From: an uncultured Gammaproteobacteria bacterium
Lineage (GTDB): Bacteria > Pseudomonadota > Gammaproteobacteria > Steroidobacterales > GCA-2729495
NCBI GenBank assembly: GCA_937921935.1
Contig: CAKZWQ010000006.1
Span: 1 to 64,000 of the forward strand
Reading direction: 5' to 3'
DNA length: 64,000 nucleotides
Below the pieces are notes generated by a model that saw only the letters and a list, made by a program, of their open reading frames with translations, had not been told where the DNA came from and searched no databases. The translations under genes were made by a program, and so were the position numbers. Shown here piece after piece: positions 35,017-43,139 of this stretch (positions within the stretch are counted from its first letter, which is position 1; each line of letters begins with the position of its first letter).

Positions 35017-35484
35017 CTAGGCCTCCTTTCTCAGGCCTGACCAGTCCTGCAGCCGGGCTCGCAGCCTTGCGAGGGCCTGGCCATGGATCTGGCAAACTCT
35101 GGATTCACTGACGCCGAGAACTTCGCCTATTTCCTTCAGGTTGAGTTCCTGGTCTTAATACATGGCCATGACAAGCCCTTCACCCTCGGGCAGGTCGCGG
35201 ATGGCCTCCACCATGGCTTCGTGGAATTCTTCGGATTCCAGGTCCCGCACGGGATTGGAGCTGCGGTCTACCTATCGATCCAGGGCGGGCTCGGAATTGA
35301 TCTGGCTGACAATATCCTGGACGGACTTGCTCTCGTCGGCGAGGTCCTGGTGCAGGCGCACCACGGCGTCGGGAAAACCCGGCAACTCCAGGTCATCCTT
35401 GCTCAAGTCGCCGGCCAGTCCCTGTACGAACTTGAAGGCTGCGGCGTTGAGTTCTTCCGTGGTGGTCATGTTGTTTTCCTTCAT
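35017..35484 (-). pseudogene. fliA: Chimeric HDOD::FliA pseudogene
   Basis: One minus-strand frame of 156 codons runs through two stops. Codons 1-70 (from 35484) are the start of an HDOD domain: LPGFPDAVVRLHQDLADES, then VSQINSEPALDR and a TAG at 35272-35274. The same frame then becomes the flagellar sigma factor FliA: VDRSSNPVRDLESEEFHEAM, AIRDLPEGEGLVMAMY, a TAA near 35156, then NLKEIGEVLGVSESRVCQIH and GQALARLRARLQDW to a normal stop at 35017. FliA regions 2 and 3 are missing. A deletion seems to have joined two genes, followed by point mutations (TAA where FliA has a Tyr codon). An upstream hairpin (GGCCGCCC/GGGCGGCC, near 35492-35511) sits in its leader. Confidence 0.8.
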
Positions 35485-35717
35485 AGGTCAGGCCGCCCGG
35501 ATGGGCGGCCATTAGCTGCTATATCGGCTGCAGCACAGGCCGACTTTAGGTAAACATAAGGACGGGTTCTGAGACTTGACGCACGTTATTTTTCAGGCGA
35601 AAGTCGACAGCAATCAGGGCAGGGGTGTCCTGTTGTCGTGGCCACCCGGAAGATGGGTGGCGTTGGTGGCGTTGGTGGCGTAGCGGCGCAAGCTCTACTC
35701 TGCCAAGGGGGAATGAC

Positions 35718-35819
35718 GTGCAGAACTATCGAGAAATCGACGCCTTTCACGGCATCATGACGGCCTGCGCCGTCGGTTTTGCCATTTGGTTGGCCATCGC
35801 CGTGGGGCTGTGGATTTAA
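35718..35819 (+). CDS. Small single-helix membrane protein
   Basis: A 33-residue peptide starting with GTG, preceded by AAGGGGGAATGAC, a strong ribosome site. A short polar N-terminus (VQNYREIDAFHG) is followed by one membrane helix (MTACAVGFAIWLAIAVGLWI). It lies between the chimeric pseudogene and the convergent AraC gene. The surrounding 35485-35717 stretch holds a GGTGGCGTT triplet-like repeat (about 35650-35675) but no other gene that I can see. Confidence 0.4.
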   Translation: MQNYREIDAFHGIMTACAVGFAIWLAIAVGLWI

Positions 35820-35829
35820 GCGGCAGCTC

Positions 35830-36834
35830 TTAGCCGCGATATTCGCGCGGCGACAGCCCGGTCCAGCGTTTGAAGGCGCGCGAAAAATTGCTCTGGTCTG
35901 AAAAACCGAGCAGGTAAGCAATCTGGCTTAAGGACATTTCCTGGGCCCGAATGTATTCCTCGGCCAGGCGTCGGCGAGTTTCATCGCGCAATTTCTGAAA
36001 GCTGATGCCCTCAGCGCTGAGCTGGCGTTGCAAGGTACTCAGACTGCGATTCATGCGTTGGGCCACGTCGTCCTGGCGGACGGTTCCCGAGGGCATGATT
36101 TCGACCAGTATTTCGCGTACCGCGCTGGCGACTCGTTCCGGGTCCAGGCTGGAGAGATAACGTTCCGCCACCTCGTCATTGGCGTTGGCCAGCTCCGGAT
36201 TGTCCCCGGGCAAATGCGCTTCGGCATCTTCGCGACGCAGGCTAAAGCCCGTTCGTGACGAGTTGAACTGAACGCCCGGACCCAGGGCGTCGACGTAACG
36301 CTGACGCTGACCTTGATCGTCGTGGGGCAGCATCACCGCCAGCGGGAAAAAGTCGGCACTGGTCGCTGCCTGCATCAGCCTGACCATCCCGCACAGAAAA
36401 GCATCGACGTTGGCGATTCCGGGCACCAGGGCCGGGTCAGGGAAGTGCAGGGTGAAGGTCCAGCAGTCGGGCTCTTCCCGGGCCAGTGATACTTCGATAT
36501 CGACTGTCGACAGCACGGCACGATAGCGGCACAGTCGCTCAAGCGCTTCCAGCAGGGTCGCGCTGGATACCCAGGAAAAGCCGATGGCGTGATAGCTGCT
36601 AATGCGCACGCGCTGGCCGGCTTTCAGCCCGAAACACGGATCGCCTGAGAAACGGCTTGCGGCTTCCCAGAGCTTGCGCAAATTGGGCCACGGATAACGC
36701 GCGCCCGGTATCTCCAGGCGTGACATATCCAGGCCGGCCTCGGCGAACACTTCCGCGGGGTCGATACCGTAATCGGCCCGCAGGGTTTCGGCCAGTATCT
36801 GAGCACCGGTGGCAAGGTTGGTATCTTCAAGCAT
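35830..36834 (-). CDS. AraC-family transcriptional regulator
   Basis: A 334-residue regulator with the N-terminal arabinose-binding-like domain of the OruR/ToxR-type AraC group (about 20-200) and a C-terminal double helix-turn-helix. SLSTLQRQLSAEGISFQKLRD is the first HTH, and LSQIAYLLGFSDQSNFSRAF with KRWTGLSPREYR the second. Such regulators often control lipid or amine catabolism. It is divergent from a hypothetical gene, and no obvious target adjoins it. Confidence 0.9.
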   Translation of the reverse strand: MLEDTNLATGAQILAETLRADYGIDPAEVFAEAGLDMSRLEIPGARYPWPNLRKLWEAASRFSGDPCFGLKAGQRVRISSYHAIGFSWVSSATLLEALERLCRYRAVLSTVDIEVSLAREEPDCWTFTLHFPDPALVPGIANVDAFLCGMVRLMQAATSADFFPLAVMLPHDDQGQRQRYVDALGPGVQFNSSRTGFSLRREDAEAHLPGDNPELANANDEVAERYLSSLDPERVASAVREILVEIMPSGTVRQDDVAQRMNRSLSTLQRQLSAEGISFQKLRDETRRRLAEEYIRAQEMSLSQIAYLLGFSDQSNFSRAFKRWTGLSPREYRG

Positions 36835-36924
36835 CTGGCCAGCTAACCCTATTTAGACCTTCAATGACCCGCGGCAGACTGGAAATGATAAGCCGGAAAC
36901 AGGGTCGAGGCGTAGTGTGTCTGA

Positions 36925-37290
36925 ATGCATGTCCGGACACCGCCCGCCATTTCCCTGGAAGCCTTATCCGCCGCCGACCGGCTGGCCCGGGCCGCCTCCC
37001 TGTGGTTGCGCCGCGAAGAGGGCGAGGGCCTTGCCATGCCCCGTCTGGGCCCGGAGCGGCGTGACTATCTTGCCGGCCTGGTGGCCGGCCTGGGCCAGTG
37101 GCTGCGCCAGGACGAGTCTGTCCAGCTGCTGGCGGCCTATTCCCTGGCCATGCTGGAACAGGAGCGGGAGGGGGCGCTGGATGCGACCCTGCGGCTTGGC
37201 CAGGCAGAGCCTGTGGCGTCCGCCTATGCCCGGGGCCAGCGGGTGGCCGATCGCCTGATCGCCGAGATGGGCAGGCCTCCGGCGACCTGA
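36925..37290 (+). CDS. Hypothetical protein
   Basis: A 121-residue, alanine- and leucine-rich, mostly helical soluble protein (AADRLARAASLWLRREEGEG, QLLAAYSLAMLEQER). No family was recognised. Its base composition matches real neighbours, and the other frames over it give Pro/Trp-rich non-protein sequence, so it is probably coding. It lies 90 bases from the divergent AraC gene and 88 before uspA. Confidence 0.5.
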   Translation: MHVRTPPAISLEALSAADRLARAASLWLRREEGEGLAMPRLGPERRDYLAGLVAGLGQWLRQDESVQLLAAYSLAMLEQEREGALDATLRLGQAEPVASAYARGQRVADRLIAEMGRPPAT

Positions 37291-37377
37291 CAGTGGAGAT
37301 AGGGGTTATCCACGCTTGCCCAACCCCCCTCAGCGTCGATCTAATGCCAATATACCAATTTTAAAAGGCGTTCGATC

Positions 37378-37818
37378 ATGGCTACCAGTGCTGTCGTTTT
37401 TCCCACTGACTTCTCGGAACTATCTCTGAAGGCTTTGCCCCTGGCTCGCCGGATGGCGGCCGTGCTGGACGCGGAATTGCATTGCGTTTATGCCGTTGAA
37501 GAGCCGCATATTTACGCCACCCTTGATATGGGCCCGGTGGCCATCCCCACGGCTGAAGAGCTGGCGGCATCGGCCACAACCCGGCTGCAAAGTTTTGTTA
37601 GCGATCAGCTAAAGGGTCTTGATAACCCGGTTCACAGCCGCGTACTGACCGGGCGGCCGGCGGAGGAAATTGCCAACTACGCCAATGAGGTCAATGCCGA
37701 GATGATCGTGATGACGACTCATGGCCACAGCGGTGTGAAGCACGTGATTCTCGGCAGTACGACAGAAGCCGTGCTAAGGCATGCGACTTGCCCGGTCTTG
37801 TCGGTACGCGCTGACTAA
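37378..37818 (+). CDS. Universal stress protein A family
   Basis: A 146-residue single Usp domain: AVVFPTDFSELSLKALPLAR at the N-terminus and the ATP-binding signature TTHGHSGVKHVILGSTTEAV with the ending CPVLSVRAD. The G-2x-G-9x-G-S/T pattern is intact, so it should be of the nucleotide-binding class. It has its own upstream region and converges on the photolyase gene. Confidence 0.93.
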   Translation: MATSAVVFPTDFSELSLKALPLARRMAAVLDAELHCVYAVEEPHIYATLDMGPVAIPTAEELAASATTRLQSFVSDQLKGLDNPVHSRVLTGRPAEEIANYANEVNAEMIVMTTHGHSGVKHVILGSTTEAVLRHATCPVLSVRAD

Positions 37819-37840
37819 TTTAGTGGCCCGGGCCGCCGGT

Positions 37841-39262
37841 TCAGGCGGCCCGGGTGCGCATTTCCTTGTAGGCACGCAAGGCACGCTCGCGGGCCATGCC
37901 GTGGTCCACCACAGGTTGCGGATAAGCCGGATCAACATCGGCACCGTCCGGTGACAGCCACGGCGTTTGCAGCCACTTGTCCGGGCAGTCTCTGAGCTCC
38001 GGCAACCAATGCCGCACATAGCGGCCCTGCGGATCGAATTTTTTGGCCTGCAGACTGGGATTGAAGATCCGAAAGTAGGGTGCGGAATCCGTCCCGCAGC
38101 CCGCCACCCATTGCCAGCTCGCCCCGTTATTGGCCGGATCGGCATCGACGAGGGTGTCCCAGAACCACTGTTCACCCGCCTGCCAGGGAATCATCAAATC
38201 CTTGATCAGGAAGGAAGCGGCAATCATGCGAACCCGGTTGTGCATCCAGCCTGTTGCCCAGAGTTCACGCATGCCGGCATCAACGATGGGATAACCGGTG
38301 CGGCCCTGCTGCCAGCGCCTGAGCTGTTGCGCATCATCACGCCACGGAAAGCTTGCGAACTCCTGGCGCAAGGGCTGGCTATTGAGTTGAGGATGGTGGA
38401 ACAGCAGGTGATAGGAGAACTCGCGCCAGATCAGCTGCCGCAAGAAGGCCTCGATACCGGTTTCCGTGGTTTGTTGTACTGCCGCCGCCCTCGCTGTGTG
38501 CCACAGCAGGCGCGGACTGACTTCCCCGAAGTGCAAATGGGCAGATAGCCGGGAACTCCCGGGCCGGTCCGGAAAGTCACGGTCGGTCTTGTACCGGCTG
38601 GCATGGGAGTCGAGAAAGTCATCCAGTGCATTCAGGGCGCCTGCTTCGCCAGGTTGCCACGCAGTGCGGAGGCCTCCCGCCCAGTCCGGTGACACGGGCA
38701 GCAGTCGCCACTCCGCCAGTTTGTCCGAGGCCAGGCTTGGTGCTGCATCGGACCACCGCTCAGGCGCCGGCAAGCTGGCGGACTGCTCGGGCAGGCTCTG
38801 GCAGGCTTTCCAGAAAGGGGTGAAAACTTTGTAGGGGCTGCCATCCCCTTTCAGGACTTGTTCTGGCTCAAATAACAGGCGCCCGCCGAAGCGGCGCAGT
38901 TCCAGCGTCTGGCCCAGGCTTCGGTACAGGGCTGCCTCCGTCGCGACATCCTCAGGCCCGTGATGGCGCGTGAAATACAGCGCCGAGGCATCAGTCTCGT
39001 CGATTAGCTTGCCAAGACACTGGATCGCTTCGCCGTGCCGCAGGATCAGTTGTCCGCCCAGCTCCCGGATCGCGGCGCGAAAATGCAGCAGGCTCTGATG
39101 CAGCCACCAGCGGCTGGCTCCGCCCAGGGGGCGCCCTGCGGTGTCATCGAGCACGAATACCGGGATGACCGGACGACCGGCGCGCAGCGCGGTGACCAGG
39201 GCCGGATGATCTGCCAGCCGCAGTTCCCGGCGGATCCAGACGATAATCGGTTTTCTGCTCAT
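37841..39262 (-). CDS. phrB: Deoxyribodipyrimidine photolyase
   Basis: Light-driven repair of cyclobutane pyrimidine dimers using FADH- and an antenna cofactor. The 473 residues begin PIIVWIRRELRLADHPAL, and the FAD domain contains SRLSAHLHFGEVSPR, YPIVDAGMRELWATGWMHNR, DLMIPWQAGEQWFWDTLVDAD and WQWVAGCGTDSAPYFRIFNP. The Trp/Asn pattern fits a CPD class I enzyme rather than a cryptochrome. The ATG at 39262 is used because the frame upstream (to 39322) adds 20 residues with no homology. Confidence 0.94.
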   Translation of the reverse strand: MSRKPIIVWIRRELRLADHPALVTALRAGRPVIPVFVLDDTAGRPLGGASRWWLHQSLLHFRAAIRELGGQLILRHGEAIQCLGKLIDETDASALYFTRHHGPEDVATEAALYRSLGQTLELRRFGGRLLFEPEQVLKGDGSPYKVFTPFWKACQSLPEQSASLPAPERWSDAAPSLASDKLAEWRLLPVSPDWAGGLRTAWQPGEAGALNALDDFLDSHASRYKTDRDFPDRPGSSRLSAHLHFGEVSPRLLWHTARAAAVQQTTETGIEAFLRQLIWREFSYHLLFHHPQLNSQPLRQEFASFPWRDDAQQLRRWQQGRTGYPIVDAGMRELWATGWMHNRVRMIAASFLIKDLMIPWQAGEQWFWDTLVDADPANNGASWQWVAGCGTDSAPYFRIFNPSLQAKKFDPQGRYVRHWLPELRDCPDKWLQTPWLSPDGADVDPAYPQPVVDHGMARERALRAYKEMRTRAA

Positions 39263-39376
39263 AGAGTGAGGGGTTCGCTGGCCTGCGTCCGGCGGATGAA
39301 GGGACTTGGCCTCACGCCGCACGCGTTGTAGTGTCAGTTGCTAATTGGGCCACGTTTAAATTAAGGAGATCGGTTC

Positions 39377-39745
39377 ATGCAGATGTACATCGCAACCCTG
39401 TTTGCCAAGCATGGCGCGGAGGATGACGTCGCCGCGTTCTACCAGGGTATGGAAGATCAGTTGAAAGGGGCTAAAGGTTTTATCAGCCGGCAGATTTTCC
39501 AGGCACAGCCCGGACGCATGTTCGATATCGTGAAGAATTACATTTCCGAGGAAGAACTGGCAGCAAACAAAGAGCCGCCGCATCCTCCGGGCGTCCATTT
39601 TGTGATCCTTGAACACTGGGAAGATGCTGAAGATCGCGTGCGCTTCTCTCGTTCTCTGGACAAGGCGCGCAGTGCAGCCCTGTATCCGAACCTGCTGCCA
39701 CAGCATACCCACGAGTTTTATACCGACATCACGCCGACAGGCTAG
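39377..39745 (+). CDS. ABM-like (dimeric alpha-beta barrel) protein
   Basis: A 122-residue protein with the pattern of antibiotic-biosynthesis-monooxygenase-type barrels: a first strand MYIATLFAKHG, a helix around DVAAFYQGMEDQL, the strand GFISRQIFQAQPGR, then VHFVILEHWEDAEDRVRFSR. AAGGAG stands upstream of the ATG. Its end overlaps the convergent gene at 39742 by four bases. The catalytic role is unknown; some relatives are heme-degrading or quinone monooxygenases. Confidence 0.55.
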   Translation: MQMYIATLFAKHGAEDDVAAFYQGMEDQLKGAKGFISRQIFQAQPGRMFDIVKNYISEEELAANKEPPHPPGVHFVILEHWEDAEDRVRFSRSLDKARSAALYPNLLPQHTHEFYTDITPTG

Positions 39746-40524
39746 GGCGCCGGTTTCTGCGGCGGGCCCAGAATAAACAACTCATCCGCCATGGGTGTGT
39801 CGACCTGCGCCGTGCGCCAGTTGATATCGGCTGTCTTGATGCCGTCATAGTAAAGCCGGACCCGGCCCGGTTGCAGGAAGCCGGGTTTATCCAGCCAGTA
39901 AAAATCACTGTAGGTTCGCTGGTGCCAGCCCTGGGGCGTATCCCAGGCAACCAGGCGAATGGCATAGCTGTCTGCATCAATGCCGAAGAGGGTGTCCGTG
40001 CCCGACGGATCCCTGACCCGCAGGAAATGGCCGGGTCGGCCGTCGATTTCATCGTCGGGCATGCGGCTTAGTTCGAAGCCGTCATTCAGGGCGAAGCGCG
40101 CGGCACTGTAGCCGAAGGATGAAGCGGCCAGTCGTTCCGCGGCGGCGGGGTCCATGGGGCCATTTTGATCGTACATTTGCTCGCCGTCATAGCTGATGCT
40201 GAACAGCAGTGCATCGGCGCGCTGCGCGTCCAGACGAAACTTGCCCGTCGTTGTGTGGGCAGCATCCAGGGCGCGCGGGTAAACGCGGTACATCCGGTAG
40301 TCGTCGGCAGCCACCGCGCGGCCATCCCGGTACAGGGTGGCGTCACCCTGTAAGCGGATAGTGCTGGCTAGTCTCCAGGCATCACCACCGGCGGCCGCTG
40401 TGGCCCGGTCCATGATCTGGCGCGCGGTCAGGGCTTCACGCTTGGGCACTTCTGCGCTGCAGGCAAGGGGTATCAGTAGTCCCAGGACAAAACTGATAAG
40501 AGCGGCGCGATAAAGCACTGACAT
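39742..40524 (-). CDS. Exported LolA-like protein of unknown function
   Basis: A 260-residue protein with an N-terminal signal (AALISFVLGLLIPLACS, possibly a lipoprotein cysteine although the box PLAC is imperfect). The body (TARQIMDRATAAAGGDAWRL, IRLQGDATLYRDG, FGIDADSYAIRLVAWDTPQG) reads as the half-barrel of outer-membrane lipoprotein-sorting-like domains. The start at 40524 gives a compact signal peptide; the frame extends 14 residues further. Function is not known. Confidence 0.6.
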   Translation of the reverse strand: MSVLYRAALISFVLGLLIPLACSAEVPKREALTARQIMDRATAAAGGDAWRLASTIRLQGDATLYRDGRAVAADDYRMYRVYPRALDAAHTTTGKFRLDAQRADALLFSISYDGEQMYDQNGPMDPAAAERLAASSFGYSAARFALNDGFELSRMPDDEIDGRPGHFLRVRDPSGTDTLFGIDADSYAIRLVAWDTPQGWHQRTYSDFYWLDKPGFLQPGRVRLYYDGIKTADINWRTAQVDTPMADELFILGPPQKPAP

Positions 40525-40638
40525 CGTGATCGAACTCCGGTCGTGCGAGCGTGTAAGCTTAAGCACTCTGCTTGCTGGGGTCCAAGACGCTTCCGGACGG
40601 ACCTGTTTTAATGATTTGTTAAAAGGTGTCAGCTAACC

Positions 40639-41094
40639 ATGTCTAAACCGATTTTCCCTGGGCGAGCCATGCTGCTGGTCGCGCTGTTTGCGGCTTCCGT
40701 TCTGGTTCTCAGCCTGGCCATGGCCGGTGCCCATCAGGATGCAGCGATTGAGTCTGCGGGGCCGGTTAGCACAGCATCCGGGCTGATCTATGAAGAATTG
40801 CAGGCCGGTACCGGTGCCTCGCCCCGATCCAGCGACACGGTCCGTGTGCACTACCACGGCACCCTGACCGACGGGTCGGTTTTCGACAGTTCCGTGGAGC
40901 GAGGTCAGCCTATCGATCTGTCGCTGCAGCGGGTCATCGCCTGCTGGCAGGAAGGTATCCCGATGATGAAGGAAGGGGGCAAGAGCCGGCTGACCTGTCC
41001 CGCAGCGATTGCTTACGGACAAAGGGCTGTGGGCAGCATTCCCGCAGGCTCTACGCTGATTTTTGATGTGGAGCTGATCCAGGTCCGGCGCTAA
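40639..41094 (+). CDS. FKBP-type peptidyl-prolyl cis-trans isomerase, membrane-anchored or periplasmic
   Basis: A 151-residue protein with an N-terminal hydrophobic segment (LLVALFAASVLVLSLAMAGA) and one FKBP domain: SDTVRVHYHGTLTDGSVFDS, QRVIACWQEGIPMMKEGGK, PAAIAYGQRAVGSIPAGSTL and DVELIQV. The core aromatic residues are present. It should assist folding of exported proteins. Strong terminator downstream at 41167. Confidence 0.92.
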   Translation: MSKPIFPGRAMLLVALFAASVLVLSLAMAGAHQDAAIESAGPVSTASGLIYEELQAGTGASPRSSDTVRVHYHGTLTDGSVFDSSVERGQPIDLSLQRVIACWQEGIPMMKEGGKSRLTCPAAIAYGQRAVGSIPAGSTLIFDVELIQVRR

Positions 41095-41166
41095 GCCGGC
41101 AGCTTCGGACCGGAAACTGACCCGGTTCGACCAGACTCCTGCCACCCGAAATCTGACAATTGCCTT

Positions 41167-41196
41167 CGCGATCCCACGATCGCGGAGGTTTTTCCG
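41167..41196 (+). terminator. Likely terminator after the FKBP gene
   Basis: Perfect stem CGCGATC/GATCGCG with loop CCAC, then GAGG and five T residues. The interrupting GAGG makes it weaker than the others listed. Confidence 0.6.
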
Positions 41197-41229
41197 AATG
41201 TGGCTTCACTACTCTATGGCGCGCCGCCG

Positions 41230-41415
41230 ATGAGCCGGCGCAGTCGCCCCATCGCGATGTTTCTGCTGATGCTCTGGGTGCCCGCCCTGGCTATGTTCAG
41301 CGTGCGCCTGGGTGGCTGCACGGCCGATCCCGGCAGCGAAGCCGCCGAATTCCGCGCCCCGGCATCGGATGCCGGGCACTCCGCATTGGATGCGGAGGGC
41401 GTGGTTCTTTTCTAG
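41230..41415 (+). CDS. Possible small exported peptide
   Basis: The 41095-41528 gap holds the hairpin above and this 61-residue frame: MSRRSRPIAMFLLMLWVPAL begins like a signal peptide, followed by a Cys and an acidic, alanine-rich tail (APASDAGHSALDAEGVVLF). No family was recognised and no strong ribosome site was seen, so it may be chance. Confidence 0.25.
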   Translation: MSRRSRPIAMFLLMLWVPALAMFSVRLGGCTADPGSEAAEFRAPASDAGHSALDAEGVVLF

Positions 41416-41528
41416 GGCATCGTTGCCGAGCCACCCAACGGTCGGCAGCCGTCATGGCAGTTTGAATTAGCCTCGGCTGGGCCGCATTCTCCACCACCTT
41501 AGCCAGCGTATTAGTGGAGCCTTGTCTG

Positions 41529-42593
41529 ATGCAGTCTGTCTTGATGTCCCAATTAATGATGAGTCGTCGATCTGCCCTCGGGCTCGCAGCAGGGGCTATG
41601 GCCCTGTCCACGAGCGGTTACGCAGGGAACCATTCGGCGCCAAAAGCAGGCCTTGGCCTGGACTATTCTGACCCCGCCGACAATCTCTACGCCTTTGGCA
41701 AGATGTGGGCCAGCTATGACGAGCCGGTCATCGGCGCCTTTCACGGTCTGATGTACGCGCGCATCGGTGCGAACCGAATGGTCCCCGTCTTCGGTTATAC
41801 CGGCACGGGTGTATTGCTGGCCAAGCTTGATGAGAATGGCGACCTGTGGGTCAAGTCCCGGGAGACGGGTTACTTTACCGATCTGGAAACGGGGGACATT
41901 TTAGAGACTTGGGACAATCCGTTCACGGGCAAGACCGTGGAGGTTTACCACTTCTACAATCCCAACCTGATCGGCAAGATCGGCAAGGAGATTCCAAAAT
42001 TCTTTTTCGGCACGGAAGGTGACTCCCCCACCTTGATGAACGAGGGCACGGTCTTCCCGAATGCCGAAGGCCGCTATCCTTTCCTGTTGCCGTTCCAGGT
42101 CTATGGTGATGACATGATGCTGTCATGGGATTACACCCACGAGTACACCAACCCCGTCACCCCTGAAGGTTGGCCGCGTTCGTCCACCGGACCCCGTATC
42201 TCGCCCTCGGAGCACTTCACGTTTAATTGCTCAAAGCAGGAACTGGAAGACCGCGATCTGCCGACGGTCCGCATGACCGCAGGCTTCTCGCGCATTTCGC
42301 AGTTCTGGCCCTTTATGGAAATGGGCGGCACGCCCTATGCCGACGGCTCGCTGTTTGGTCGCTGCTTCAGTCACAAGGGGCTTAAGGGTTACGACGAGAT
42401 TCCGCCGAAGGTGCTGGCTTATATAGAAAAGAATGCGCCGGACTTCCTGGAGATTCCTGAAGGCTGGGAGCCCAACAATGCCCGGGTGGAAACCTGGAAA
42501 GCCTATGCGCTGGATGTGCCGCCGGAGAATCCTGATTACCCGTGGGAACCCTCGGACTTCAAGGTGCCCAGCGGGCGGGCCAAGCGCGCCTGA
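41529..42593 (+). CDS. DUF1838 protein, Tat-exported, copy 2
   Basis: A 354-residue paralogue of the protein at 20345. The signal is of twin-arginine type (MSRRSALGLAAGAMALSTSG). Shared blocks are YFTDLETGDILETWDNPFTG, PFLLPFQVYGDD, a GWPRSSTGPRISPSEH block, and the late FWPFMEMGG. The Cys/His-rich segment of copy 1 (MPGHCMYQCFMGTCGHP) is replaced by GSLFGRCFSHKGLKG. The ATG at 41529 has TGGAG upstream; a GTG at 41514 is an alternative. No dehydrogenase or MFS gene adjoins this copy. Confidence 0.83.
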   Translation: MQSVLMSQLMMSRRSALGLAAGAMALSTSGYAGNHSAPKAGLGLDYSDPADNLYAFGKMWASYDEPVIGAFHGLMYARIGANRMVPVFGYTGTGVLLAKLDENGDLWVKSRETGYFTDLETGDILETWDNPFTGKTVEVYHFYNPNLIGKIGKEIPKFFFGTEGDSPTLMNEGTVFPNAEGRYPFLLPFQVYGDDMMLSWDYTHEYTNPVTPEGWPRSSTGPRISPSEHFTFNCSKQELEDRDLPTVRMTAGFSRISQFWPFMEMGGTPYADGSLFGRCFSHKGLKGYDEIPPKVLAYIEKNAPDFLEIPEGWEPNNARVETWKAYALDVPPENPDYPWEPSDFKVPSGRAKRA

Positions 42594-42694
42594 TTCAGGA
42601 GCTAGTCCCGCCGCTCAGTGCTGACCACGCGGTCGTTGTCCTAAACTCGAACAAACCATCGCCACTTAAGATTTTCATCGGAACTTTTAATGGC

Positions 42695-42949
42695 ATGGTT
42701 ATAGGCGCCCTGATCGGCCTGGCCTTGGCCATGCTGTTGCTGAATCGCCAGACCACGGACTACTGGAGTCATGTGGCTATCGGCTCAAGCTTTAGCATTA
42801 CCTATACCGCGTACCCGCGCTTTGCCGACATCATCTGGTCGGATTTCCCGTATGGCTATCAACTAATGATGATTTTCTCGGACGGCCTCAGCTGGATTCT
42901 GATGGCGCTAGTCATGGCCTGCTTTACGCTCCCGCGCAGGGCCCGTTAG
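42695..42949 (+). CDS. Small two-helix membrane protein
   Basis: At least 84 residues with two membrane helices (MVIGALIGLALAMLLL and LMMIFSDGLSWILMALVMAC) around a hydrophilic aromatic loop (SITYTAYPRFADIIWSDFPY). The same frame is open upstream and a non-ATG start in 42626-42690 is possible. It follows DUF1838 copy 2 on the same strand. No family was recognised. Confidence 0.45.
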   Translation: MVIGALIGLALAMLLLNRQTTDYWSHVAIGSSFSITYTAYPRFADIIWSDFPYGYQLMMIFSDGLSWILMALVMACFTLPRRAR

Positions 42950-43139
42950 CCGGGCCGCCGCCGATGGGCGGCAGGGGGGGCTCACGTATTGACCTGCTAG
43001 CGCTGGCTTGTTTAACTGCGTACGTTTTCGGGCCTTTCAGGCCGGCGGGTGAGTCAGGGGCTTGGCTGTCTCCGGCGGAGAGGCTGATGGCCGGCAGGGT
43101 CAGGCCCATGCCGGCAAGTTGCGATTGGGGAGTACCGAC

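Noticed and set aside
35640-35690. GGTGGCGTT short repeats as a CRISPR or regulatory array
   Set aside because: Three short adjacent copies without spacers; likely simple sequence.
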